A stretch of DNA of 6,921 nucleotides from Lentisphaeria bacterium UBA1724 (GTDB lineage: Bacteria; Verrucomicrobiota; Lentisphaeria; Oligosphaerales; Oligosphaeraceae): assembly GCA_002315885.1 (NCBI GenBank), contig DCIO01000126.1:1-6921 (forward strand), written 5' to 3'. Below the pieces are notes generated by a model that searched no databases, had not been told where the DNA came from, and saw only the letters and a list, made by a program, of their open reading frames with translations. The translations under genes were made by a program, and so were the position numbers. Shown in pieces: positions 1-6,344 of this stretch (its first letter is position 1; every line of letters begins with the position of its first letter).

Positions 1-627
1 AAACTCCTGCTGACCGCCGTCGGCATCGGCGTAATCTTCCTCAGCATCTCACTCATCTTCAATATCATCAACCACTTCCGCGCAAAGAAATACTTCGAGG
101 GGACCTTCGATAAGTATGGCGTGCTGGGACTCCTCTTCTACTGGGCATGCCTGGGCACCGCCATCGTCACACTCATCACCAAGAGATTCAATTCCTGGTC
201 ACTCTTCTTCATCATCGCACCGCTGGTGCTCCTGCTGATTCGCATCCCACTGGGAAATCTCCTGAGACACCACTCCCTCTCCGGCGAAGAAGGCGGTCTC
301 ATGGCGGGACTGCTGGAAGGCGTCATCGATACCATGGAGACCCTGACGGGATACCTCTCCGGAACCGTCTCCTTCGTCCGTGTGGGCGCATACGCAATCT
401 CCCATGCCGCACTCTGCCTGGCAATCTACACCATCATGGAATTGCTTGAAGGCAAACCCGGCTCCATCGTCGCACAGGCGCTTATCCTCATCATCGGAAA
501 CATCGTCATCATCGGCTTCGAAGGAATGGTGGCCGCAATCCAGTGCGTCCGTCTGGAATACTACGAGATGTTCTCTCGTTTCTTCCAGGGCGGCGGAGTC
601 GAATACAAGCCCTTCAAATTGAAATAG
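1..627 (+). CDS. atpI: V/A-type ATPase subunit I (a-like membrane stator), C-terminal part, 5' truncated by window edge
   Basis: The frame is open from base 1, so the gene begins upstream; 208 C-terminal residues are present out of a family length of about 600-660. The fragment is strongly hydrophobic, with about five or six membrane-spanning stretches (about residues 1-24, 40-60, 66-84, 115-150 and 155-185 of the fragment). Family hallmarks are the segment VSFVRVGAYAISHAAL (arginine codon at 379-381) and the C-terminal VRLEYYEMFSRFF followed by GGGVEYKPF (arginine codon at 550-552). In this family, these two arginines line the half-channels that pass ions to the carboxylate of the rotor ring. 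The protein sits in the inner membrane and anchors the outer stalks. It is the first visible gene of the operon, 95 nt ahead of subunit K. A GTG at 121 is not the true start, because conserved membrane sequence continues upstream of it. The family assignment is secure; exact membrane topology is inferred by eye. Confidence 0.95.
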   Translation, partial: KLLLTAVGIGVIFLSISLIFNIINHFRAKKYFEGTFDKYGVLGLLFYWACLGTAIVTLITKRFNSWSLFFIIAPLVLLLIRIPLGNLLRHHSLSGEEGGLMAGLLEGVIDTMETLTGYLSGTVSFVRVGAYAISHAALCLAIYTIMELLEGKPGSIVAQALILIIGNIVIIGFEGMVAAIQCVRLEYYEMFSRFFQGGGVEYKPFKLK

Positions 628-637
628 CGGGGTGTAC

Positions 638-657
638 CGACGGCGTCCCCGCCGTCG
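638..657 (+). other. Intercistronic hairpin between subunit I and subunit K genes
   Basis: A perfect 8-bp inverted repeat (CGACGGCG at 638-645, CGCCGTCG at 650-657) encloses a TCCC loop, 11 nt after the subunit I stop codon. No U-run follows directly; the nearest run of T (in AATTTTTG) begins about 12 nt downstream, so it is not a canonical intrinsic terminator. Its place just before the gene for the subunit needed in most copies suggests an RNA processing, stability or attenuation element. It could instead be a remnant of a dispersed GC-rich repeat. Structure is seen directly; function is inference. Confidence 0.5.
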
Positions 658-722
658 TTCCCACAGAACCAATTTTTGTATTAATCCCAAAATCAACCAA
701 ACCAACAAAGAGTTCAAACATC

Positions 723-1070
723 ATGACTACCTCTTCTTTTTCCAAGTTCTTCCGTATCGCATTGCTCCTAGTCCTCTTCTCCGCAGTGCCCGCATTCTTC
801 GCACAGGATGCCGCCCCTGCTGAGCCCACCACCGAGGCCGTCGCAACCATCAGCCAGCGTCCCGCCGCCTTCTACTACGCCATCGCCATCTCCATCGGCA
901 TCGGCTGTATTTCCGCCGGTTACGCCGTTGGCAAGATTGGTGCCGCCGTCATGGGCGCCGCCGCCGAGAAGCCCGAGATCATGGGCAAGGCCATCGCATT
1001 CGTGGGTCTGGGCGAAGGTATCGCACTCTTCGGTTTCCTGGTGGCACTCTTCCTGTGGACCAAGATGTAA
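723..1070 (+). CDS. atpK: V/A-type ATPase subunit K (c subunit, rotor-ring proteolipid) with signal-peptide-like leader
   Basis: This 115-residue protein forms the membrane rotor ring. Residues 1-24 look like a signal peptide: a polar and basic start (K8, R11), a hydrophobic core IALLLVLFSAV, and a VPA site fitting cleavage after A24 (FFA, after A27, is the alternative). A flexible A/P/E/T-rich stretch (about 25-47) leads into one helical hairpin: helix 1 about 49-80, a polar loop AEKPE (81-85), and helix 2 about 88-113. The ion-binding carboxylate is E98, in GLGEGIALFG. The frame stays open upstream to 543, but the ATG at 723 is chosen because it lies past the subunit I stop and begins the leader. 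No convincing Shine-Dalgarno sits ahead of it. Helix-1 residue V69 aligns by eye with the Na+-ligand glutamine of Enterococcus hirae NtpK, which favours H+ coupling. Similar leaders are known, for example in the Thermus V-ATPase proteolipid. Confidence 0.93.
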   Translation: MTTSSFSKFFRIALLLVLFSAVPAFFAQDAAPAEPTTEAVATISQRPAAFYYAIAISIGIGCISAGYAVGKIGAAVMGAAAEKPEIMGKAIAFVGLGEGIALFGFLVALFLWTKM

Positions 1071-1079
1071 TTTGCGGGA

Positions 1080-1400
1080 ATGACACCCTATCGATTCATC
1101 GGAGATAAAGACACCGCACTGGGATTCCGCTTCGCGGGTGTCCCAGGCGATGAGGTCAATACCCAAGAAGAGGCCCTGACGGCTTTCAACGCCGCCCTCA
1201 AAGAACAGGGGCTGGTGATTCTGGTGTTGACGGAACAAGTCGCCCAGTGGCTGAATCCACAGGTAATTGCCCACAAATTGACTGCCTCCCAGCCCTACAT
1301 CGCCACCGTCGAGGACGTGTGGGGTAAACGCGGAAAGACTCAAAGCCTCGAACAGCTCATCTTCGAGGCCGTCGGAGTCAAGATTCTCGAACAGAAATAG
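1080..1400 (+). CDS. atpF: V/A-type ATPase subunit F (central stalk)
   Basis: This is a small soluble protein of 106 residues, the usual size for subunit F of the A/V-type enzyme (called G in the Enterococcus ntp system). It binds subunit D and is part of the rotating central stalk. The N-terminal motif IGDKDTALGFRFAG (7-20) is the family signature. A hydrophobic strand, GLVILVLTE (44-52), and the segment QPYIATVEDVWGKRGK (about 71-86) fit the Rossmann-like alpha/beta fold with a mobile C-terminal helix. The ATG lies 9 nt after the subunit K stop, with a weak GCGGGA only 3 nt ahead of it. Note that the symbol atpF also names the unrelated F-type b subunit. Assignment rests on motif, size and position in the operon. 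Confidence 0.93.
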   Translation: MTPYRFIGDKDTALGFRFAGVPGDEVNTQEEALTAFNAALKEQGLVILVLTEQVAQWLNPQVIAHKLTASQPYIATVEDVWGKRGKTQSLEQLIFEAVGVKILEQK

Positions 1401-1408
1401 AACGTGCT

Positions 1409-2014
1409 ATGGATGCCTTAACCCAGGAAGAAAGACTGCAGAAGGAAATTCTCGCAGAGGCCCAGACCCGCGCCGACCGCATCGTCGCCCGCGCCAACAG
1501 CGCCGCCAAGGCCGCGAAGGAGCGTGCGGAAAAAGAGGACGCCGCCCAGCGCGAGCGTGTCTTGACCGCCACTCGCAACGACGCCGACCAGAAAGCCCGG
1601 AATATCATCCAGGGCATCTGGATGGAAGAGCGGAAGATGTGGCTTCGCAAGCGCGAAGAGTGCCTGCAGGCGTTCTTCGGGAGCCTCCTGAAAGAGGCCC
1701 AGAATACCCCCGCCGACGACCGGGACCGGGTGAAATCCCTGGCAAAATTGGCCAAAGAGGCACTGGATGCGGTGGAAGCCGACGAAATCCGCGCCTTCGT
1801 GGCGGAGGCGGATACCGCGCTGGTGACGCCTGCCTGGCTTGAAGACCTGGCGGGGCATCCCCTGAAGGCCACCGTCGAAATCGACAAGGCAATCCGCGGC
1901 GGCATCCGCATCGCCACCACCGATGGCACGCGTGTTTACGACAATTCCTACGCCGGCCGTCTGCGCCGCCTAGACCAGGAATTCCGAAAAGAACTGGCTT
2001 CCTGCGATAAATAA
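1409..2014 (+). CDS. atpE: V/A-type ATPase subunit E (peripheral stalk)
   Basis: This 201-residue protein is a peripheral stalk component that ties the A/B head to the membrane stator. Residues about 5-120 are highly charged and Ala/Glu/Lys/Arg-rich, as expected for the long helix that pairs in a right-handed coiled coil with the G/H subunit. The globular C-terminal domain (about 125-201) ends with the family block GGIRIATTDGTRVYDNSYAG (164-183), which contacts the top of subunit B. The start codon at 1409 lies 8 nt after the subunit F stop; the overlapping ATG at 1413 is out of frame. No Shine-Dalgarno is visible. The partner G/H subunit is not in the window. The symbol atpE also names the F-type c subunit, which this is not. 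Confidence 0.92.
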   Translation: MDALTQEERLQKEILAEAQTRADRIVARANSAAKAAKERAEKEDAAQRERVLTATRNDADQKARNIIQGIWMEERKMWLRKREECLQAFFGSLLKEAQNTPADDRDRVKSLAKLAKEALDAVEADEIRAFVAEADTALVTPAWLEDLAGHPLKATVEIDKAIRGGIRIATTDGTRVYDNSYAGRLRRLDQEFRKELASCDK

Positions 2015-2029
2015 CGATTTTTTCAACGA

Positions 2030-3805
2030 ATGGACACTGGCATCATCACTCGAATTAACGGGCCTATCGTGGAAGCCCGCCAGATGGACAACACAGGCAT
2101 GCTGGAAGTCGTCGAGGTAGGCAATCTGCGCCTCATCGGCGAGGTCATCCGCGTGCGTGGCTCCGTCGCAACCATTCAGGTCTACGAGAACACCAGCGGC
2201 TTGCGTCCCGGCGAGCCCGTATATTGCTCGGGTCGTCCCCTGTCGGTCTGCCTGGGCCCTGGCTTGCTAGGCACGATTTACGATGGCATCCAGCGTCCCC
2301 TGGACAAGATTGCCGCCAAGGGCACTTCTTTCATTCCCCGTGGAGAGAAATCCCCCGCCCTGGATTTGGAGAAGAAATGGTCCTTCAAGCCCACGGTAAA
2401 GGTCGGCGATCTCCTGGAAGCGGGTCAAGTCATTGGCGAAGTCCAGGAGACGGAAAGTGTCCTTCACCGTGTGATGATTCCGCCCCGCAAGCGCGGCAAG
2501 GTGACCAAAATTGTTCCTGCTGGCGAGTACAATGGCCATGACATCCTCTGCGAATTGCAGGATGACACCGCGGAGACCACCCACCAGGTGGGGCTCTTCC
2601 AATACTGGCCCGTCCGTCAGCCCCGCCCCTCCACCCAGCGCCTGCCTCTGGCGGCACCCCTGCTGACGGGACTGCGTGTGGTGGATACCTTCTTCCCCCT
2701 GGCAAAGGGCGGTGCGGCCGCAATCCCCGGCGGTTTCGGCACGGGTAAGACCATGACTCAGCAGGCACTGGCAAAGTGGTGCGAGGCAAAAATCATCGTC
2801 TATATCGGTTGTGGCGAACGAGGCAACGAAATGACCGAAGTCCTCCACGAATTCCCGGAGTTGACCGACCCACGCACGGGACGCTCGCTGATGGAGCGCA
2901 CCATCCTCATCGCAAATACCTCCAATATGCCTGTGGCAGCCCGAGAAGTCTCCATCTATACGGGCATCACCCTGGCGGAATTCTACCGCGACATGGGCTA
3001 TGACGTGGCAGTCATGGCAGACTCCACCAGCCGTTGGGCCGAGGCTCTCCGCGAGCTCTCCGGACGTCTGGAAGAGATGCCCGCAGACGAAGGCTTCCCC
3101 GCCTACCTGCCTGACCGCCTGGCATCCTTCTACGAGCGCGCAGGACGAGTGGAGACCCTCTCCGGCAGCGAAGGAACAGTCTCGGTCATCGGCGCAGTAT
3201 CCCCTCCTGGTGGCGACTTCTCCGAGCCCGTCACTCAGCATACCACCCGTTTCATCCGCTGCTTCTGGGCGCTGGATCGTGACCTGGCCAACGCACGCCA
3301 CTACCCCGCGATTTCCTGGCGCACTTCCTACAGTGAGTATCTCCCCGAGACCGCATTGTGGTGGAAGAAGAGCGCCATGAACTGGGCCGACCAACGAGAA
3401 GTCCTGATGAATGTGCTGCAGGAGGAGACCAACCTCCAGCGCATCGCAAAACTGATCGGACCCGACGCATTGCCCGAAAGCCAGCGTCTGACCCTCTTTG
3501 TGGCGGAAATCATCAAGAATGCCTTCCTCCAGCAGAACTCCTTCGATGCCATCGATATGTATTGCTCGCCCAAAAAGCAGCTCTGGATGATGGCACTCCT
3601 CGCCAATTTCATCACCAGGTCCTACGAACTCATCAAGGCCGGCGCCACCCTCACCGAAATCCGCGCCATCCCTGACCTGGACCGAATGAACCGAATGAAG
3701 TCCGAAATCCCAAACGACGATACCGCAGCCATGAGCTCCCTGGAACAGCGTATCATCTCCGCTTTGGACGCCATCGGACACCAGCACGCATCTTACGGAA
3801 AATAA
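2030..3805 (+). CDS. atpA: V/A-type ATPase catalytic subunit A
   Basis: At 591 residues this has the normal length for catalytic subunit A (EC 7.1.2.2), which alternates with B in an A3B3 head in the cytoplasm. It has an N-terminal beta-barrel (about 1-70) starting GIITRINGPIVEA, the A-specific bulge or non-homologous region (about 110-190), then the RecA-like nucleotide-binding core. The P-loop is GGFGTGKT (234-241, K240 and T241). The catalytic glutamate is E263 in CGERGNEMTE. The Walker B strand is DVAVMADSTSRWAEALRE, with D331. The C-terminal helical domain follows (about 440-591). The P-loop reads GG and GTGKT where many relatives have GPFG(S/A)GKT; I believe this variant occurs in a bacterial subclade, and all catalytic residues are intact. 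The ATG is 15 nt after subunit E, behind an AT-rich stretch without a Shine-Dalgarno. The gene ends 3 nt before subunit B. Confidence 0.98.
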   Translation: MDTGIITRINGPIVEARQMDNTGMLEVVEVGNLRLIGEVIRVRGSVATIQVYENTSGLRPGEPVYCSGRPLSVCLGPGLLGTIYDGIQRPLDKIAAKGTSFIPRGEKSPALDLEKKWSFKPTVKVGDLLEAGQVIGEVQETESVLHRVMIPPRKRGKVTKIVPAGEYNGHDILCELQDDTAETTHQVGLFQYWPVRQPRPSTQRLPLAAPLLTGLRVVDTFFPLAKGGAAAIPGGFGTGKTMTQQALAKWCEAKIIVYIGCGERGNEMTEVLHEFPELTDPRTGRSLMERTILIANTSNMPVAAREVSIYTGITLAEFYRDMGYDVAVMADSTSRWAEALRELSGRLEEMPADEGFPAYLPDRLASFYERAGRVETLSGSEGTVSVIGAVSPPGGDFSEPVTQHTTRFIRCFWALDRDLANARHYPAISWRTSYSEYLPETALWWKKSAMNWADQREVLMNVLQEETNLQRIAKLIGPDALPESQRLTLFVAEIIKNAFLQQNSFDAIDMYCSPKKQLWMMALLANFITRSYELIKAGATLTEIRAIPDLDRMNRMKSEIPNDDTAAMSSLEQRIISALDAIGHQHASYGK

Positions 3806-3808
3806 GCC

Positions 3809-5203
3809 ATGCCTGAAATCCTCGCAAATCACGACGGACTCCAATACACCGGAGTCAAAAATATCGACGGCCCGCTGGTCTTCATGGAGAATGTCCACGG
3901 CGTCGCATACGATGAACTGGTGGAAGTGGCCACACCCAGCGGCGATGTCCGCATGGGACAAGTCCTGGATGTCACCGCAAATACCGCACTGGTGCAGATT
4001 TTCGGCGGCACGGACGCACTCTCCAAGGCCAGCACGCGTTCACGCTTCCTGGGACACCCACTCCAAATCCCCGTCTCCGAAGAGATGCTGGGACGCGTCT
4101 TCGATGGACTTGGTCGCCCCAAAGACGGCCTGCCCCTGCCCATGGCACGGGAATACCGCGATGTGAATGGCGAGCCCGTCAATCCCTTCGCCCGTGAATA
4201 TCCCCGGGATTTCATCCAGACGGGCATCAGCTCCATCGACCTGATGAATACCCTGGTCCGCGGTCAGAAGCTGCCCATCTTCTCCGGAAATGGTCTTCCC
4301 CACAACCGCATGGCCGCACAGATTGCCCGACAGGCGAAGCTCCTGAACGAGGATGTGCACTTCGCCATCGTCTTCGCCGCCATGGGCGTCAAATTCGACG
4401 TGGCGCGCTTCTTCGTGGATTCCTTCGAGCAGTCCGGCGTTCTGCGGAACGTGGCTATGTTCTTGTCTTTGGCAGACGACCCCTCCGTGGAGCGTATGAT
4501 CACCCCCCGAAGCGCCCTGACCTTGGCGGAATACCTGGCCTACGACCGCGGCATGCACGTGCTGGTGATTATCACCGACATGACCAACTACTGCGAAGCC
4601 CTCCGTGAAATCTCCACCGCACGAGGCGAAATCCCCAGTCGTAAGGGCTATCCAGGCTACCTCTACTCCGACCTGGCATCCATGTATGAACGCGCAGGCC
4701 GACTCTCCGCAGGCGGCGGCTCCATCACACAGATGCCCATCCTGACCATGCCCTCCGACGATATCTCCCACCCCGTCCCCGATTTGACGGGATACATCAC
4801 CGAGGGGCAGATCGTCCTGGACCGCGAAATGTACCAGCGCGGCATCTACCCGCCTGTGGCTGGACTGCCCTCACTCTCCCGTCTGATGAAGGACGGTATC
4901 GGAAAGGGCCGCACACGGGACGACCACCCACACGTGGCATCACAGCTCTTCGCCGCATACTCCAAGGTGAAGGACATCCGAAGCCTGGCCGCCGTCATCG
5001 GCACCGAGGAACTCTCCCCCGTGGACCAGCTCTACATGAAATTCGGTGAAAAATTCGAGTCCACCGTGATTACCCAGGGCGAATACGAGGACCGCTCCAT
5101 TGAACAGTCCCTGCAGCTGGGTTGGGATGCCCTGAAACTCCTGCCACGAGAAGAACTCCTCCGTGTCACCCAGGAAGAACTGGACAAGTACTACACCGCG
5201 TAA
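3809..5203 (+). CDS. atpB: V/A-type ATPase subunit B (non-catalytic nucleotide-binding)
   Basis: This 464-residue protein, of normal family length, alternates with A in the head and completes the catalytic sites at A-B interfaces. The N-terminal barrel begins at about residue 10 (YTGVKNIDGPLVFMENV). The P-loop is degenerate, as is usual for B: FSGNGLPHNRMAAQIARQA (158-176) has no GKT. The Walker-B-like strand is HVLVIITDMTNYCEALREIS (250-269). The arginine finger that reaches into the catalytic site of A is R358, in LPSLSRLMKDGIGKGRTRDD (353-372). The C-terminal helical domain follows and ends EELDKYYTA. The ATG lies 3 nt after the subunit A stop, so reinitiation or coupled translation from A is likely; only a weak CGGA lies ahead, inside the A gene. 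It is followed 15 nt later by subunit D. Confidence 0.98.
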   Translation: MPEILANHDGLQYTGVKNIDGPLVFMENVHGVAYDELVEVATPSGDVRMGQVLDVTANTALVQIFGGTDALSKASTRSRFLGHPLQIPVSEEMLGRVFDGLGRPKDGLPLPMAREYRDVNGEPVNPFAREYPRDFIQTGISSIDLMNTLVRGQKLPIFSGNGLPHNRMAAQIARQAKLLNEDVHFAIVFAAMGVKFDVARFFVDSFEQSGVLRNVAMFLSLADDPSVERMITPRSALTLAEYLAYDRGMHVLVIITDMTNYCEALREISTARGEIPSRKGYPGYLYSDLASMYERAGRLSAGGGSITQMPILTMPSDDISHPVPDLTGYITEGQIVLDREMYQRGIYPPVAGLPSLSRLMKDGIGKGRTRDDHPHVASQLFAAYSKVKDIRSLAAVIGTEELSPVDQLYMKFGEKFESTVITQGEYEDRSIEQSLQLGWDALKLLPREELLRVTQEELDKYYTA

Positions 5204-5218
5204 TCGCCACAAACTGCC

Positions 5219-5881
5219 ATGGGAAGACTGAACGTCGCACCAACCAAGAGCGTCCAGCTGAATCTCCGCCGTGACCTGGCTATGGCCACCGAGGGCTTCA
5301 ACCTCCTGGAGCAGAAGCGGGAAATCCTCGTCATGGAAATGATGCGGATGCTGGGACGCGTGCAGGTCGTCCAAAAGGAACTGAACGAAAAGCGGGAAAA
5401 AGCTTATCGTACTCTCCGACGCGCCATCGCACAAAATGGCTACATGCACCTGAAAAATGTGGCCAGCGGCATCCACTACGAACACCAGGTGTCCGTCCAA
5501 AGCAACATCATTGCGGGCTTCCGGGCACCGCGCATCGGCACAAACCATACGAAATTCCACTCGCAATTCGGATTCGCAGGCACCGACGCACTGGTGGATG
5601 CCACCATGCAGGAGTTCCTGGAACTCATGGAAGCCATCGCGGGACTTGCCGAACTGGAAACAACGGTTATGTTGCTGGCACGCGAACTGAAGAAGACCCA
5701 GCGCCGCGTCAATGCCCTGGAACACATCTTCATCCCTGACTACAAGGCGACTTTGCATTATATCGGTGAAAGCCTCGAGTCCAAGGAACTGGATTCGTTC
5801 TTCACCAGCAAGATGATTAAAAAACGCTTAGAGGCTGCACAAGAAACGAAAAAAGAAGAGGACGTCTTAAATGCCAAATGA
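5219..5881 (+). CDS. atpD: V/A-type ATPase subunit D (central rotor shaft)
   Basis: This 220-residue protein is the axle that turns inside the A3B3 head. The N-terminal VAPTKSVQLNLRRDL (6-20) and the C-terminal KKTQRRVNALEHIFIPDYKA (158-177) are the two conserved blocks of the family. They form the antiparallel helical pair that fills the head cavity. The middle part (about 75-135) is the less conserved head domain. The C-terminal tail is charged (KKRLEAAQETKKEEDVLNAK). The ATG is 15 nt after the subunit B stop, with no Shine-Dalgarno. The last 11 nt overlap the start of the universal stress protein gene, and the same 3' codons supply that gene's ribosome binding site. It is the last ATPase subunit gene in the operon; nothing resembling subunit C follows. 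The symbol atpD is also used for the F-type beta subunit. Confidence 0.96.
   Translation: MGRLNVAPTKSVQLNLRRDLAMATEGFNLLEQKREILVMEMMRMLGRVQVVQKELNEKREKAYRTLRRAIAQNGYMHLKNVASGIHYEHQVSVQSNIIAGFRAPRIGTNHTKFHSQFGFAGTDALVDATMQEFLELMEAIAGLAELETTVMLLARELKKTQRRVNALEHIFIPDYKATLHYIGESLESKELDSFFTSKMIKKRLEAAQETKKEEDVLNAK
5858..5862 (+). promoter_or_regulatory. Strong Shine-Dalgarno for the universal stress gene, inside subunit D
   Basis: GAGGA, within the purine-rich run AAAAGAAGAGGA, lies 8 nt ahead of the ATG at 5871. It is embedded in the Lys-Lys-Glu-Glu-Asp codons of subunit D. It supports 5871 rather than the later in-frame ATG at 5886 as the start. The upstream ATPase genes have no comparable site. 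Confidence 0.8.
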
Positions 5882-6332
5882 ACAGATGCCTTTCCTAAAA
5901 CGCGTACTTCTCGTAGTAGATGGCTCACAGGCTTCCGAGGCGGCGACGGCTTTCGCCCTGAGAATGGCCGCCGCAGTCGGAAATGAACTGGTGGCGGCAT
6001 ACGTGGTGGATACCGCTACCATGGATTACCTCCAGCAAATGCATATCTTCGTCTCCGAAGAACGAGACGACCTGGAGGCCTCCATCAACGCAAAAGGACA
6101 GGCATACCTGGATCGCACAAAACGACTGGCACAGGCCGTCAATGCACACGTGGATACCGTCGTCCTGCGAGGACGCACACACCAGGCGGTCCTCAATTAC
6201 GTCCGGGAATACAATGTGGATGCCATCGTCATCGGAGGCAGACGCGGACTCTACCACGACAAGGATATCTTCACCGTGGAACGGGAACTCCTCCTGGAAC
6301 TGGCTACCGTCCCAGTCATGGTGATTAAATAA
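5871..6332 (+). CDS. Universal stress protein (UspA family), coupled to the ATPase operon
   Basis: This single-domain Usp of 153 residues is the typical family length. The N-terminal strand KRVLLVVDGSQASEAATAFA (10-29) carries the family D17. The middle holds the usual charged helix (about 62-90), then VDTVVLRGRTHQAVLNYV (94-111) and the C-terminal strand DAIVIGGRRG (117-126). In ATP-binding Usps the last motif reads G-2x-G-9x-G-(S/T). Here G123 and G126 are kept, but the final G-S/T is replaced by V136-E137, and the loop LYHDKDIFTVERE is unlike the usual Leu/Gly-rich one. Nucleotide binding is therefore doubtful, although the protein ends in the normal TVPVMVIK strand. It overlaps subunit D by 11 nt with a strong ribosome binding site, so it is co-transcribed and probably translationally coupled. 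A regulatory or protective role towards the ATPase is an inference from context; no specific function can be assigned. Confidence 0.9.
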   Translation: MPNEQMPFLKRVLLVVDGSQASEAATAFALRMAAAVGNELVAAYVVDTATMDYLQQMHIFVSEERDDLEASINAKGQAYLDRTKRLAQAVNAHVDTVVLRGRTHQAVLNYVREYNVDAIVIGGRRGLYHDKDIFTVERELLLELATVPVMVIK

Positions 6333-6344
6333 CGCTCTACTACC

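Noticed and set aside
199..717. Minus-strand open frame of 172 codons opposite subunit I
   Set aside because: Antisense shadow of the conserved subunit I coding sequence; no recognisable domain or start signal.
543..722. Upstream extension of the c subunit frame into the end of subunit I
   Set aside because: The extension overlaps the conserved C-terminus of subunit I out of frame, and its translation is unrelated to any c subunit. The ATG at 723 gives a proper leader and family-like protein.
768..1343. Minus-strand open frame of 191 codons across subunits K and F
   Set aside because: Gly/His/Asp-rich antisense shadow of two well-supported plus-strand genes; it spans a gene boundary and has no motif.
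2267..3961. Long open frame of 564 codons on the minus strand, opposite the catalytic subunit A
   Set aside because: It is the antisense shadow of a highly conserved gene with strong C/G third-position bias, which removes stop codons on the opposite strand. Its translation is His/Gly/Cys/Asp-rich without any family motif.
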